Shown: positions 9,485-18,737 of the stretch, one piece after another | How positions within the stretch are numbered: position 1 is the first letter of the stretch | Layout: the number at the start of each line of letters is the position of its first letter | Assembly: GCA_965214335.1 (NCBI GenBank) | Contig: CBDCBO010000005.1 | Location: 1 to 64,000, forward strand | Direction of reading: 5' to 3' | Length of the DNA: 64,000 nucleotides | Origin: Velthaea sp965214335 | GTDB lineage: Bacteria; Vulcanimicrobiota; Vulcanimicrobiia; Vulcanimicrobiales; Vulcanimicrobiaceae | The notes under the pieces: model-generated | The model's input: the letters and a program-made list of their open reading frames with translations, nothing else | Told to the model about the DNA's origin: nothing | Databases searched by the model: none | Translations under genes and position numbers: made by a program

Positions 9485-9732
9485 TGCTTTCCTTCGCGAA
9501 GTACGCCGCCGTTTCTTTTAGGAAGTCACGCTCGTCGCGTAACGCGCTTGAGGTCGCGACGTAGGCGGGCAAGCTCCTCGTCCGCTGATCGGAGAACGCC
9601 GTTTCCGCGAAAGGCTTCCTCCTGACTCAACGCGATCTCGCGCTTCCAACGATACAGCGCGTCGCCCATGCTGGCAAGCCGAACGGCTTCGATCTTATAC
9701 TCCCGCGTATGCTGCTGTCGCTTCGTGGCCAT
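9485..9732 (-). pseudogene. IS3 orfA (transposase helix-turn-helix subunit), deleted and frameshifted
   Basis: Begins TKRQQHTREYKIEAVRLAS and includes the leucine-zipper part RSADEELARLRRDLKRVT. About 20 residues between RLAS and LYRWKREI, including most of the helix-turn-helix, are missing. The frame shifts near 9545, after which the expected ERDFLKETAAYFAKES end is read in another frame to about 9485. The orfA product would not bind DNA normally. Confidence 0.75.
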
Positions 9733-9788
9733 GTGAACGCACCTGAGCCGGCCTTCGCCAAGCTAAACTGAGGGTCCACCAAAGCGGG

Positions 9789-10058
9789 TCAGGTACAGGT
9801 ACCTGGCTGTGCAACGCTTGCCGCGGCGATGGTATCCGGCGGTTCAATTGAGGTTGCGGCGCCTACGGTATTCGGTGGCGCAACGCTTGCAGCGGCGAGT
9901 GGCGTCGGGAGTACCGATGCTTCTTGATGCGTTCCGGAACAGGCGGCGCGCACCGCTCCGATGATCAGCGATAGGAAAACTACACGAACGTTTGGGTAAA
10001 ACGTCGTCGGTTCTCTCTGTGTGCGTTCACGAACGCCGGCGAAGAACCGATTCAGCAT
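9789..10058 (-). pseudogene. putative lipoprotein with Ala/Pro repeats, truncated by the IS3 element
   Basis: The 89-residue reading frame has a hydrophobic stretch VVFLSLIIGAVRAAC that resembles a weak lipobox, followed by low-complexity near-repeats (AAASVAPPNTVGAATS, EPPDTIAAASVAQP). The frame ends inside the IS3 inverted repeat, so its natural 3' end is lost. It may be a genuine secreted protein cut by the insertion or an open frame in repetitive DNA. Confidence 0.35.
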
Positions 10059-10830
10059 ATCCGCTCACATTCCAAGGTGAAGATCCTTTAGATTGTGGTC
10101 GGCAGCTTAGCTGAATAATATGAACGCGTACGTCCTTGAGAGGCCGGCTTCGATACGTGGGTTGAGGGATGCGTATCAGCTGGTCATTTTGATGCCGAAA
10201 CGCGGCCCCGCCCCGCAATTAATTCCATGCCGCAAAAGGACCAGCTCGAAATGAAAGGCCGATTTCGGCGACAAACTGCTTGCCGCGCACGCCAGCGGCC
10301 CGGTTCGCGTTACCGAAATGACTTCGGGTCGGATGTCGATGACTGGGTTGACCCCGCGCGCAGTTCGCCGGTTAACGGAACGACGGCTTTGTTAAGCCGA
10401 TTCGCTGACACTCGCTGCTCTGCGTGTGGCCTTTGGGAAAAAAGCTTGGACACCGGTACGGCGCGACATGTGCTGCCAAAGCTGTTGCCACGCTAATAGT
10501 CAGGTGATAACGCTGGCAAAATGGCCGCTCGTCCGATCGATCTCATCAAGACCGCTATCGACTCGCGCGAAACGCTCGTCGAGATAGACGTTGCGTGAAC
10601 CGAGGGTTGGCGGCAGCGGAGTCGCCTCGAATGAGGGTCGACAACTACTGCGTATAGCGGTCGCGCTCCGGGGTTGAAGCTCGCGCTTTTGCGTCGACCC
10701 GGGATGACGGTCGTGCGACTCGGGATGACAGTCGCGCTTTCAAGTCACGACCTGGAATGCGGATCGCCAACGGACCTGAGTGAAGTTCCGGAGCGCGGAG
10801 GTTCGAGTCCGGACGGCGTAAGCAAGCGAA
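10059..10830. other. non-coding stretch with a 21-bp imperfect tandem repeat
   Basis: No convincing gene. At 10697-10717 and 10718-10738 two 21-bp units match at 17 positions (core CGGGATGAC followed by GTCG). The stretch presumably includes the promoter of the lgt operon. A tRNA-like GGTTCGAGTCC at about 10799 does not fold into a tRNA. Confidence 0.4.
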
Positions 10831-11640
10831 GTGACCCATTGGTTTACGTATCCCAATATCGATCCGATTGCGTTTCGCCTGGGTCCGGTTGCCGTCCATT
10901 GGTACGGCTTATCGTACTTATTCGGCTTTATCTGTGTGTTTTTGTGGATGAATCGGCCCGCCGGGCGGCGCCGGCTCGGCCTCACCACCGACGAGATACA
11001 AGACTTCCTCGTCTACGCGCTCGTCGGCGTCCTCATCGGCGGCCGCATCGGCTTCGTCATCGCCGACATCATCACGCAACATAATCTGGCGCAGTATTTG
11101 GCCAATCCGGTGAACTTCATCGCGGTGTGGCAAGGCGGAATGGCCTTTCACGGCGCGCTCATCGGGGTTGCGCTCGCGATCGTGTTGTACTTGCGCAAAC
11201 ACCGTGGCCTCGATTTCAACGTGATCGCCGACGAAGTCGTCGTGTTGCTGCCGGTCGGCATCGCGCTGACGCGGGTCGTGAACTTCATCAACGACGAGCT
11301 GCAAGGGAAAATCTGCAATCCCGACCAGCCGTATTGCATCGCCTTTCCGAATTATGCCGGCTACCGGTACCCCTCGCAGCTCTTCGAGGGCGTACTCGAT
11401 ATCTTGGTGTTGCCGATCGTGCTGCTCGTGTATCGCCGCCGCCCCGCCGACGGCGTCGTCGCCTGGACGTGGTTCACCCTCTACGGCGTAACCCGGTCGA
11501 TCGCCGAGATCTGGCGTGAACCGGGCTTTACGGTCATCGGTCTTTCGGGTGGCCAATTGGCCGCCATTCCACAGATTTTCATCGGCCTGGGATTATTAAT
11601 CTGGTCGATCCGCCGCGGGAGGCATACCGGAGCGCGGTGA
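10831..11640 (+). CDS. lgt: prolipoprotein diacylglyceryl transferase
   Basis: Transfers diacylglycerol from phosphatidylglycerol to the lipobox cysteine in the inner membrane, first step of lipoprotein maturation (LspA, 2420-1971, is the second). The 269 residues form seven membrane helices. Key motifs: AVHWYGLSYLFGF near 20, GGMAFHGALIG near 105 (essential histidine), and TRVVNFINDELQGKI near 148 (Lgt signature with the Arg-x2-Asn-Phe-x-Asn pattern), then YRYPSQLFEG. GTG start at 10831. It begins a same-strand run to yggS, sepF and divIVA. Confidence 0.95.
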   Translation: MTHWFTYPNIDPIAFRLGPVAVHWYGLSYLFGFICVFLWMNRPAGRRRLGLTTDEIQDFLVYALVGVLIGGRIGFVIADIITQHNLAQYLANPVNFIAVWQGGMAFHGALIGVALAIVLYLRKHRGLDFNVIADEVVVLLPVGIALTRVVNFINDELQGKICNPDQPYCIAFPNYAGYRYPSQLFEGVLDILVLPIVLLVYRRRPADGVVAWTWFTLYGVTRSIAEIWREPGFTVIGLSGGQLAAIPQIFIGLGLLIWSIRRGRHTGAR

Positions 11641-11643
11641 AGT

Positions 11644-12320
11644 GTGCGGGCCATGGACATTACCGCGTCCGTGGCGAAAATGCGTGACCTGGTCGATACC
11701 GCGACGGCCGCCGCGCACCGAGCTCCGGGTTCGGTAACCATCCTCGGCGTCACCAAAACGCAGTCGCGTGAAGCGGTGATGGCCGCCATCGCCGCCGGCT
11801 TGACCGACGTCGGGGAAAACTACTTCCAGGAAGCTCGCGACAAGTACGCCGGTCTGCCGGCCGCGCGGACGCACTTCATCGGTCACGTGCAAACGAATAA
11901 AGCCAAAGCCATCGCCGCGCTCTTCGACGTCGTGCAAAGCGTCGATCGCCTCGAATCCGGACGTGCGCTCGCCCGCGCCGCGCAAGCATCCGGCAAAGCG
12001 TTGCGCGCGCTCGTTCAGATCAACATCTCGCCGGCGGAGCGCTTCGGCGTTGCGCCGGCCGAGGCGCCGGCCTCTGGCGCGCCGGTTGCGCGATGAAGGG
12101 CCTTACCATCGACGGCGTGATGGCGATCGGCCCGCTCGACGGCAACGTCGACGACGCCTTTGCTTTAGCGGCCGCGACGTTTGCCGAAGTCGGCGGGACG
12201 ACACTCTCGCTTGGAATGTCCAGTGATTGGGAGCGCGCGATCGCGCATGGATCCACGATGATCCGGATCGGCTCCGCGCTTTTTGGTCCGCGCCCCGCGC
12301 GGGAAGGTGCACTCGCATGA
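11644..12320 (+). CDS. YggS/PLPBP-family PLP-binding protein, two frameshifts
   Basis: Cytoplasmic PLP carrier involved in B6 and amino/keto-acid homeostasis. The first 140 codons read TILGVTKTQSREAVMAA (PLP lysine), GENYFQEARDK and THFIGHVQTNKAKAI, all family hallmarks. Near 12071 one extra base moves the reading to the frame giving LARRLRDEG, and near 12104 a second extra base moves it to GLTIDGVMAIGPLDG, which then runs to the normal C-terminus LSLGMSSDWERAIAHGSTMIRIGS. Without two single-base insertions the gene would be normal. Both sites lie in GC-rich runs, so assembly error is a live alternative to a pseudogene. The ATG at 11653 is an alternative start. In Terrabacteria yggS commonly precedes sepF, as here. 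Confidence 0.85.
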
Positions 12321-12763
12321 GCATGTTAGGCAAAATCGGTTCATGGTTCAAAATTCCCGACGAGGAAGACGAGGAGTTCTACGACTCCGAGCCGTCAGCG
12401 TCGGGCAAGCGCAACGTGGTTCCGATCGGTGAAGGCGTTCGCCGGTCGAGTGGCTCCGTCGCCGTCTTCGCGCCGCACACGTTTTCCGACGTTACCGAAG
12501 TTGCCGACGCGTTACGGTCGCGCCAAGTCTGCATCGTCAATCTACAGGGTGCCGATCGCACGTTGTTGCAGCGGGTCGTCGATTTTACATCGGGCGTCGC
12601 CTACACCATCGATGGCCGGATTCAAAAACTCGCCGACGCGATGTACCTGATCGTTCCGTCGGGCGTAAATGTCAGCTCCGACGGACTCAAAGAACAAGTC
12701 GACGCCGACGGGTTGGTGAATCTCGCGCCGAAGCCGCACCAGAATGGGAGCCGCTTTTCATGA
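12317..12763 (+). CDS. sepF: cell division protein SepF
   Basis: Cytoplasmic FtsZ membrane anchor. The 148 residues begin with the amphipathic membrane-targeting helix MSMLGKIGSWF, then an acidic linker (DEEDEEFYDSE) and the SepF core: VAVFAPHTFSDVTEVADALR, VCIVNLQGADRTLLQRVVDF, SGVAYTIDGRIQKLADAMYL and LIVPSGVNVS. The ATG overlaps the yggS stop (ATGA), and its own stop overlaps divIVA the same way. SepF with DivIVA places the organism among lineages that divide with SepF rather than FtsA/ZipA alone. Confidence 0.93.
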   Translation: MSMLGKIGSWFKIPDEEDEEFYDSEPSASGKRNVVPIGEGVRRSSGSVAVFAPHTFSDVTEVADALRSRQVCIVNLQGADRTLLQRVVDFTSGVAYTIDGRIQKLADAMYLIVPSGVNVSSDGLKEQVDADGLVNLAPKPHQNGSRFS

Positions 12764-13407
12764 GCCGGATCACCGTGGTCGATATCCAGCACAAGACGTT
12801 CAAGAAGCAATTACAAGGCTACGATCGCGGCGAGGTCGACGGCTTCCTCGACGAACTCATCGAGACGATCGAAGACGAAGCCACCGCGCGGGCCGCGCTC
12901 GAAGCCGAAATCGCCGATCTGCGCGAACGGATTAGCCACTTCAAGGCGATGGAAGAGTCGCTGCAGCACACGCTGGTGCTGGCCCAGCGCACGGCCGACG
13001 AAGTGAAGGCCGCCGCGCACAAGGAAGCCGACCTGATCCGCCAAGAAGCGCGAATGATCGCCGAGCGCGAGATTGCCGACCTTGGCGATCGCATTTCCGA
13101 TTCGCGGCGCGAATATCAGCGCGCGCTCGACACCGCCGCTCAGGCGAAAAGCGAATTGCGATCCCTGCTCATGTCGCATCTTTCGCTCATCGACCGGGCT
13201 CCGGCACCGCATGAACGCCGTCAGGCGCTCGAAGCGGCGGCCTTTAGTGCGCGCGAAGATCGTATTGCGCCTGACGAGCGCTCGACGATCGCATTGGAAG
13301 ATCGTCCGACCATCACGTCAGACATCGAACCCGAGCACGATCCGATTCCGGAATTCGCGCAGCCGGTCTTAATCCGTAACGGTGTGACCCACACCCTGGT
13401 CAAGTAG
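12760..13407 (+). CDS. divIVA: DivIVA domain protein
   Basis: Curvature-sensing coiled-coil protein of division sites or poles. It starts with the DivIVA signature VDIQHKTFKKQLQGYDRGEV and DGFLDELIETIE (residues 6-36), where the hydrophobic tip contacts the membrane, then a coiled coil to about residue 145 (EKTARA-type heptads, AQRTADEVKAAAHKEADLIR). The last 70 residues are unstructured and acidic. Translationally coupled to sepF by ATGA. Its 3' end overlaps the convergent 13369-13695 gene by 39 bp. Confidence 0.92.
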   Translation: MSRITVVDIQHKTFKKQLQGYDRGEVDGFLDELIETIEDEATARAALEAEIADLRERISHFKAMEESLQHTLVLAQRTADEVKAAAHKEADLIRQEARMIAEREIADLGDRISDSRREYQRALDTAAQAKSELRSLLMSHLSLIDRAPAPHERRQALEAAAFSAREDRIAPDERSTIALEDRPTITSDIEPEHDPIPEFAQPVLIRNGVTHTLVK

Positions 13408-13695
13408 CGGCGCCAGCGCTTCGGCTGCGTTCGTGGCGTCCGTAACGATGGCGCAGTGCGTTGTGCCGTCATTGCGCGCAAGCACGGTCATCGTGCCGCG
13501 CTTCGGACAAACGTCAAGACAGCCGCAAGCCACGATGCGCAGCTCGCGTTTACGGCCCGTCTCTTTGAGTGTCCGCTTGAGCTGACGGCGGAGGTCTTTG
13601 CCGGCTCGGCATTTCGTACACACGAATAGCGTCGCGGCGGCTTTGAAACGGGCTGCGGTGAGCAACGGCCGGGCCGACCGAGGCAGTGACATCAT
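13369..13695 (-). CDS. small thioredoxin-like [2Fe-2S] ferredoxin-type protein
   Basis: A 108-residue protein with four cysteines in the spacing of thioredoxin-fold [2Fe-2S] ferredoxins: LFVCTKCRAGKD near 24-34 and VACGCLDVCPKRGTMTVLA near 55-73. The fold and cluster are inferred from that spacing; the electron partner is unknown. It is convergent with divIVA, and no cofactor-using neighbour explains it. Confidence 0.72.
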   Translation of the reverse strand: MMSLPRSARPLLTAARFKAAATLFVCTKCRAGKDLRRQLKRTLKETGRKRELRIVACGCLDVCPKRGTMTVLARNDGTTHCAIVTDATNAAEALAPLLDQGVGHTVTD

Positions 13696-13918
13696 CCGAT
13701 GTTGCCCTTGCCGGACGCCGGATCATGCATGCCGCGCCGCATGCCTCAAGTGTTTGGCGTTCTCTGCCTCACTGCGTCGGCAACGACTGCCGTTGCTCGG
13801 CTTCCGTTCGCGCCAAAGCCCTGCGCCCCGCCGGAGCCGGCATCGCATCCGACCTTGTGGGCGTGCGATTTCTTGTCCGACCGCTCGTTTCAAGCAGGCT
13901 TGACGGGAATTCATAGGC

Positions 13919-13971
13919 TTGACAAAGCTTATAGATTGTGTACGATATAAATGTACTCAATGTATTGGAGG
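13919..13971 (+). promoter_or_regulatory. ohr promoter, OhrR-type operator and strong RBS
   Basis: A perfect TTGACA -35 at 13919-13924 is followed after 16 bases by TACGAT (13941-13946) as -10. An imperfect palindrome ATTGTGTACGAT (13935-13946) overlaps the -10, resembling the AT-rich OhrR box, so OhrR would block RNA polymerase. GGAGG at 13967-13971 lies 5 bases before the ohr ATG. Operator identity is inferred. Confidence 0.6.
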
Positions 13972-13976
13972 GTGGA

Positions 13977-14423
13977 ATGGCTAGTGTGTATACGACGACG
14001 GTGACCTCGACCGGAGGCCGTGATGGCGGCGTGCGGTCGGCGGATGGGGTTTTGGACCTGCAGCTCGCAGTTCCCAAGGAAATGGGCGGACCGGGCGGCG
14101 CAAAATCGAATCCCGAGCAGTTATTTGCAGCCGGTTATGCGGCTTGTTTCCACAGCGCGCTTAAGTTGATCGCGGGTCAGCAAAAGCTCTCGATTCACAA
14201 CTCGACGGTCACCGCGACGGTCGGAATCGGGCCGAACGACGCGGGCGGCTTCGCCTTGGAAGTCGATCTTGCTGTCGCGCTGCCGAGCGTTGATGCAAGC
14301 AAGGCCCAGGAACTGGTCCGCGCCGCACACACGGTTTGCCCGTATTCCAATGCAACGCGTAACAACATCCCGGTTCGCCTTGCCGTCACGACCGACGCAG
14401 CCCAACCCGTCGCCGTCGCTTAA
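13977..14423 (+). CDS. ohr: organic hydroperoxide resistance protein (OsmC/Ohr family)
   Basis: Thiol peroxidase reducing organic hydroperoxides in the cytoplasm. The 148 residues hold both reactive cysteines: AAGYAACFHSALKL (peroxidatic) and AHTVCPYSNATRNN (resolving). GGRDGGVRSADGVLDLQL and GTNPEQLFAAGY-like KSNPEQLFAAGYAAC mark it as Ohr rather than OsmC. The ATG at 13977 follows a strong GGAGG; the frame opens at 13938, inside the promoter. The downstream ohrR overlaps its end. Confidence 0.94.
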   Translation: MASVYTTTVTSTGGRDGGVRSADGVLDLQLAVPKEMGGPGGAKSNPEQLFAAGYAACFHSALKLIAGQQKLSIHNSTVTATVGIGPNDAGGFALEVDLAVALPSVDASKAQELVRAAHTVCPYSNATRNNIPVRLAVTTDAAQPVAVA

Positions 14424-14889
14424 TCTCGCCGTTCCGCGCCTAGGCGGCGCGGAACTAAACGAAGCGGCACGCCTAGACGATCAGCTGTGCTTCGCGTTAT
14501 ACGCTGCAAGTAATGCGATCCAACGGACGTACGCCGCGCCGTTGCGCGAGCTTGGGCTCACGTATCTGCAGTATCTTGTTGTGCTCGCGCTGCTCGAGCG
14601 CTCAGACCGCACCGTCGGTGACATCGGGCAAAGTTTGTATCTCGACTCCGGGACACTCACTCCGGTGTTGCGGCGACTCGAGCGGCAAGGGTTCATCGAA
14701 CGCCGGCGATCCAAGCGCGACGAACGCGAAGTCCGAGTTTCGTTAACCGATGCCGGGGCCGAACTCCAACCTCGTTTGGTCGCGGTGCGTAACGACGTCG
14801 CGTGCCGCTCCGCCTTGACCGCCGAGGCGGTGACACGCTTGCGCGACGAACTGCAAACGCTGCGCACGCAACTCGTCGCGCCGGTTTAG
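14350..14889 (+). CDS. ohrR: MarR-family organic peroxide sensor OhrR
   Basis: Represses ohr until a reactive cysteine is oxidised by organic peroxide. The sensing cysteine is in LDDQLCFALYAAS, the OhrR signature, and the winged HTH follows (GDIGQSLYLDSGTLTPVLRRLERQGFIERR). In-frame starts before this motif are ATG 14350 and TTG 14380, both inside the end of ohr; there is none between the ohr stop and the motif, so the two genes overlap by 40-75 bp and are co-transcribed. The only other ohr-linked control signal is the palindrome upstream of ohr. Confidence 0.9.
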   Translation: MQRVTTSRFALPSRPTQPNPSPSLNLAVPRLGGAELNEAARLDDQLCFALYAASNAIQRTYAAPLRELGLTYLQYLVVLALLERSDRTVGDIGQSLYLDSGTLTPVLRRLERQGFIERRRSKRDEREVRVSLTDAGAELQPRLVAVRNDVACRSALTAEAVTRLRDELQTLRTQLVAPV

Positions 14890-15056
14890 CGGATCGGCGA
14901 TCGCCTTCCGCTTCGCGGCCAACAGTCGACTTCGTTGCGTGTCGGCTTGCGATATATGTGCGAGTGGGCGTTTCACTTGCGAGCGTAAAAAATGTTGCGC
15001 TCATATTTTCTGATTGACAATGGCACGCCGGCCGTTAAGCTCATGGCTGGTATCGC

Positions 15057-18028
15057 TCACACGACCTTGTCGAGATCGTAGCGGCCGTACGGGTTGATGT
15101 GCTCCCAGACCAGCGGCGTGATCGCGCGGAAATCCGTCGGCGTCATCCGGGTCTGCCACTCCGGCTTGCTTAGGATGCGTTGCATCATGAGCGTGTTGAT
15201 GTAGACCATGCAGTTCTGAAGCAGATGCAGGCAAAGCATGCTCGTCTCGTGATCCTCGTGCCGGTTGCTGGCCAGCTCTCCGCGCTTGGCGAAAAAGACG
15301 AAGTCGTTGGCGCCGTTCCATTGCTCGACGACGTTGAGGCTTTCGTGAATCTCCCGGCGTAGCGTCTCGGAATTCAAGTAGCGGCAGAGAAAGATCGTCT
15401 TGACGGCTCGTCCGAGTTCGGCTAAAGCCTTGTAGGTCGGGTGCTGGATGTTGTTGCGTGTAAAGCGTCGCAAGATGGCCTCGGTCTGGGCGGTTCCCAG
15501 GCGAAGCGCGGTTGCGTACTTGATCATCTGGTCATACTGCTGCCGGCTGAGGTCCCACTTGATGGATCGCGTGAGGACGTGTTCGAGGTTCTTGTACGAC
15601 GCGGCGGCACCGTCGTTGGGCAGGTAGAGCTTTTGGGAGTGAATGGCCTTGAGTCGCGGGAGAAGTTGAAAACCCAAAAGCCGACAGAATGCAAAAGCGA
15701 CCTCGCTTTGCCCGTGACTGTCAACGTATTGGCGGTCGACGCTCATCTCGGTTACATGATGCAGAATGCCTTCGATCATCGAGGCGACTTCGGATGAGGA
15801 CGGGGCCTTGAGTTGCGAATGTATGCAGAGCGACTTGCGCTCGACGTGCCAGTAGATCATGATCCCTGGGCCGCCGTAGCGCATGTCCCACTGGGTAGTG
15901 AGGTTCTGATCCCAGGCGCCGAAGTGCTTGGAATCGGATGCACAAGCCGTCGTCCCATCGCCCTAGATCGCCGGATTGCGCGCGTGCAACGTGCCGTTGG
16001 CGACGATGGCGATAGCCTTGCGGAGGTTCTCGACGGTGATGTACCGTCGGCGAACATAGGCGAGGTCAACGGTACGTCGCACCGTGCTGAGCGGCGTTCA
16101 TCCGCTGAAGACCGGTGGTTGGTGCCGATGCCGTGCAAACACAGCAGCAATCGCGGCCGAAGCACGGCGCGTTCAAGGTTCTCATACGACGTCACGCTGC
16201 GCAGCGCATCGCTGAAGTTGAGCCGCAGATCGGTCTCCTTGAGGATGTCCAGCAGGCTGGTCATCGGCCAGGTCAATGCAAGCTCGGCTTTGAGCGATGT
16301 GACGTTGGATGATTCGGGTTGCGCATCGAGCGGAGTCAGATGAATCCAGCCGCCGGCCTTCCCGCTGATCGTCACCATCGAGTTGCGCGGCAGGCTGTCG
16401 TTGAGTGCTTGGAGCCCGGAGCGCATCTCATTTTGAAGCTCAGCGATGAGAACTTCGGGATCGCGCGGCAGCTTGAGTTCCGTGTAATAGTCGTCGCGCC
16501 GTTGTTCGAAATGGGCCGGCACGTCCTCATCGGGGTTGCGATACCGATCGGCGCCGGAAACCCAAATCTCTTTGCAGCGGACTTGGTCGCGCAGCGCCGT
16601 GAGCGTGGCGACCTCATACGTGATTCGGTTGATGCGCGGACGCCCGTCTGCCTCGCCGTCAATAACCGTCTCGCGCCAGAGCGGCGGTAGAAAGCCGAGC
16701 GGGATGTCCTGCTCGGCTGGAAAGTAACGCAGCTTCGTTTGGCTGTACTGTCGAATGAGATCGATCGCCTCGATGACAGGGCGATGCATTTCGTTGTTGG
16801 AGCGGAAATCCAGCGCAGCCAGCAGTTTGGGAATCATTTGCCGGTAATGCGATTTGTACGAGTTGCGGATGAAGGCGCGTCGCGTGTTGTAAAAGGCCGG
16901 CCCCGTTGCCTTCCACTCTTTGACGAGATCGTTAAGCGTCGCTTCGCCGACGACAGGGAAGACGACATCGCGAACCACGCCGTCAGGCTGCGCCAGCGTC
17001 GCATCGGCGAGCCGGAATAACAGATTGGTCTTACCTGTGACGCGCCGGAGGTAATCGAGCAAGGCCTCATCGACGCGCCGTTCGGCTTTGGCGTTAATGC
17101 GGTGGACGGTGTCCACGAGGAGGTCGGTTACGTGTCCGTGATTGCGCGTCCGCGTAGATGGACGAATGCGGCAAGCCACGTTAGCCGGGCGGGTTCAGCA
17201 TGACGGCGTAGTTCCCATGGCGTTTCAACGGCGACCCGTTGTCGAAACGATTCGAGGTCGTGCGCAAGAGCATCTCCGAAGAGTTCCGGCGGCAACTCAA
17301 CATCGCGGATGATCGCGAGCTTTTCAAGTTCGCCGCGCATGCTGTTCACGCCAATACGGCCGGAATCCGAACGTAAGGCACTGATGATCGTCCGGGGTGG
17401 AGACTTCTCGTCGCTGGAAGCAGTTTCGCCGTCCGCCGGCAAGAGTAAAGCATCCAATACGTGCGCGCGCGATCGGGGAGAGACGGCCGAGCGTTCGGGC
17501 ATGGAAGCGCTCTTCATACATCGAGAGAGCCGATCGGACGATGCGCTCGATACGATCGGGAGCCGGAGGCTCAAGATGACGTTGGCGGCACTCTGCTTCA
17601 AGTGTCGCCGCAAGCTGGGCCACGTCACGGTGCTGCGCGACCGCATTATCTCGCAGCCACGCCGACAAGACCTCAGCGTCCTCCATCGATGTCTCGCGGA
17701 AGCCGAAGAACGTGCGGATTTCGGCTCGGTGTCGCTTGACGGTACGCGTGAGAGCGAGATCATATGACGCAACATCGCCATCCGACGCGAGCTGATGCAC
17801 GAGCGCATCGATCATCTCGGGATCGATTTCAGCGTCAGATCGTGGGAAGCGCCCAGCATCGCGAAAAAAAGCGAGCAGAGCAGCGAACGTCAGTTGATTG
17901 GCGAGGTTTTTACTTGCTACGAGTGCGCGTTCCGCCGGTGTCAGCGTCCATCGTTCGTGCTCATGTTCGAGTTCAATGTCAACATCGACCACGGGGGTGA
18001 TTACCGCGCCGAGGACGCTGGCACCCAA
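15057..18028 (-). pseudogene. tnpA: Tn3-family transposase TnpA, multiple frameshifts and a nonsense codon
   Basis: Reads as one protein of about 980 residues only across several frames. N-terminus (18028 to about 17455): LASDGDVASYDLALTRTVKR. A shift near 17455 continues with DALLLPADGETASSDEKSPP. A second near 17145 leads to LLVDTVHRINAKAERRVDEA and HYRQMIPKLLAALDFRSNNE. A third near 16120 leads to the C-terminal catalytic part with SVDRQYVDSHGQSEVAFAF and ALAELGRAVKTIFLCRYL. In that last frame a TAG at 15963-15965 replaces the Trp of the conserved NPAIWGDG. The nonsense change argues for real decay, not only assembly error. Confidence 0.9.
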
Positions 18029-18559
18029 CGATATAGCGTTGGAATCGAAACGCCCAAGTTTCGCGCCACGTCTTTCGGCGGAACGCCGGTCGCGAGCAAC
18101 TTCTTGGCAGATTCGATCCGGCTGCCGGTCATTCGCCGCTTCCGACCGCCAACGCGCCCCTGATTCTTGGCCGCGGCAAGGCCGGCGCGTGTCCGCTCAA
18201 TGATCAGCTCTCGCTCCATCTGTGCCAGGCTTGCCATGACGTGAAAAAAGAAACGCCCGGCCGGCGTGCTCGTGTCGATGCTGTCGGTCAGGCTATTGAA
18301 GTGAACGCCGCGCTGGGCGAGCTCGCCTACGAGATGGACAAGGTCTTTGACGCTTCGTCCGAGGCGATCGAGCTTTCCAAACCACAAGGATGTCCCCCGC
18401 TCTCGCGAGCTCCAACGTGCGGGTCAGACCCGGCCGTTCTGCGCGCACCGCGCTGATGTGGTCCTCGAAGATTTTCTCGCAACCGGCTTTCTTGAGTGCT
18501 TCTCGCTGAAGATCCAGGTTTTGATCCTGGGTCGAAACGCGAGCATAGCCGATCAGCAT
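18001..18559 (-). pseudogene. tnpR: serine resolvase TnpR, one frameshift
   Basis: The N-terminal catalytic domain begins LIGYARVSTQDQNLDLQ with the nucleophile serine at residue 9. Near 18378 one extra A in a GGAAAGC context shifts the frame; the continuation KLDRLGRSVKDLVHLVGEL and MERELIIERTRAGLAAAK then gives the rest of the catalytic domain and a C-terminal HTH (PPKDVARNLGVSIPTLYRW). The 3' end overlaps the tnpA start. It would resolve cointegrates at the adjacent res site if intact. Confidence 0.88.
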
Positions 18560-18569
18560 GACCCAGTTA

Positions 18570-18633
18570 TTCTCGAAACTCGTCTAGAAGCTATGTGATC
18601 GAGAAGACACAATCGAGAAAGGTTTTCGAGAAG
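18570..18633. promoter_or_regulatory. candidate res (resolution) site upstream of tnpR
   Basis: Four copies of a TCGAGAA/TTCTCGA core lie within 64 bp, the outermost being a 9-bp inverted pair, TTCTCGAAA at 18570-18578 and TTTCGAGAA at 18624-18632. Resolvase binding subsites in Tn3 elements look like this and lie directly upstream of tnpR, as here. No other use suggests itself. Confidence 0.55.
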
Positions 18634-18737
18634 CCCAAAGTCATATTCCGCCGAGCAGAGCGCCAAGCTCGATAGCCTTGTCAGAAACGACCGTTTCCGA
18701 GAACATCAGGATCGCGTTCTGAAGAGCTTCGCTGACT

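Larger units (their letters stand above)
8580..9791. mobile_element. IS3-family insertion sequence, decayed
   Basis: The element is bounded by imperfect 17-bp inverted repeats, TGTCCCGCTTTGGTGGA at 8580-8596 and the reverse complement of TGACCCGCTTTGGTGGA at 9775-9791 (16 of 17 match), with the TG...CA ends usual for IS3. It contains orfA and orfB on the minus strand. Length is 1212 bp, normal for IS3. No 3-5 bp target duplication is visible. Both ORFs are broken, so it can move only in trans if at all. Confidence 0.85.
15002..18633. mobile_element. Tn3-family transposon remnant (tnpA, tnpR, res)
   Basis: Contains a broken Tn3 transposase, a broken serine resolvase and a res-like site in the standard order (res-tnpR-tnpA, all read leftward). 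At 15002-15039, just beyond the tnpA stop, a 38-bp segment ends in CGTTAAG as Tn3 terminal repeats do, but it lacks the GGGG outer end and I cannot find its partner beyond 18633. The right end is therefore lost or diverged, and the outer boundaries are approximate. No accessory cargo gene is visible. Confidence 0.75.

Noticed and set aside
8575..9796. Target-site duplications around the IS3 element (GGACT versus GGTAC)
   Set aside because: The flanking pentamers differ at internal positions and no exact 3-5 bp repeat abuts both ends.
10770..10845. tRNA-like GGTTCGAGTCC with a nearby GC-rich segment upstream of lgt
   Set aside because: The bases beside the loop do not form a T-stem, and no acceptor stem or anticodon arm could be paired around it.
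10918..11556. 212-codon minus-strand frame across lgt
   Set aside because: Low-complexity, charged translation typical of an antisense shadow to a membrane protein gene.
13699..13950. 83-codon plus-strand frame with a possible signal peptide upstream of ohr
   Set aside because: It runs through the ohr promoter and operator and has no RBS or recognisable motif.
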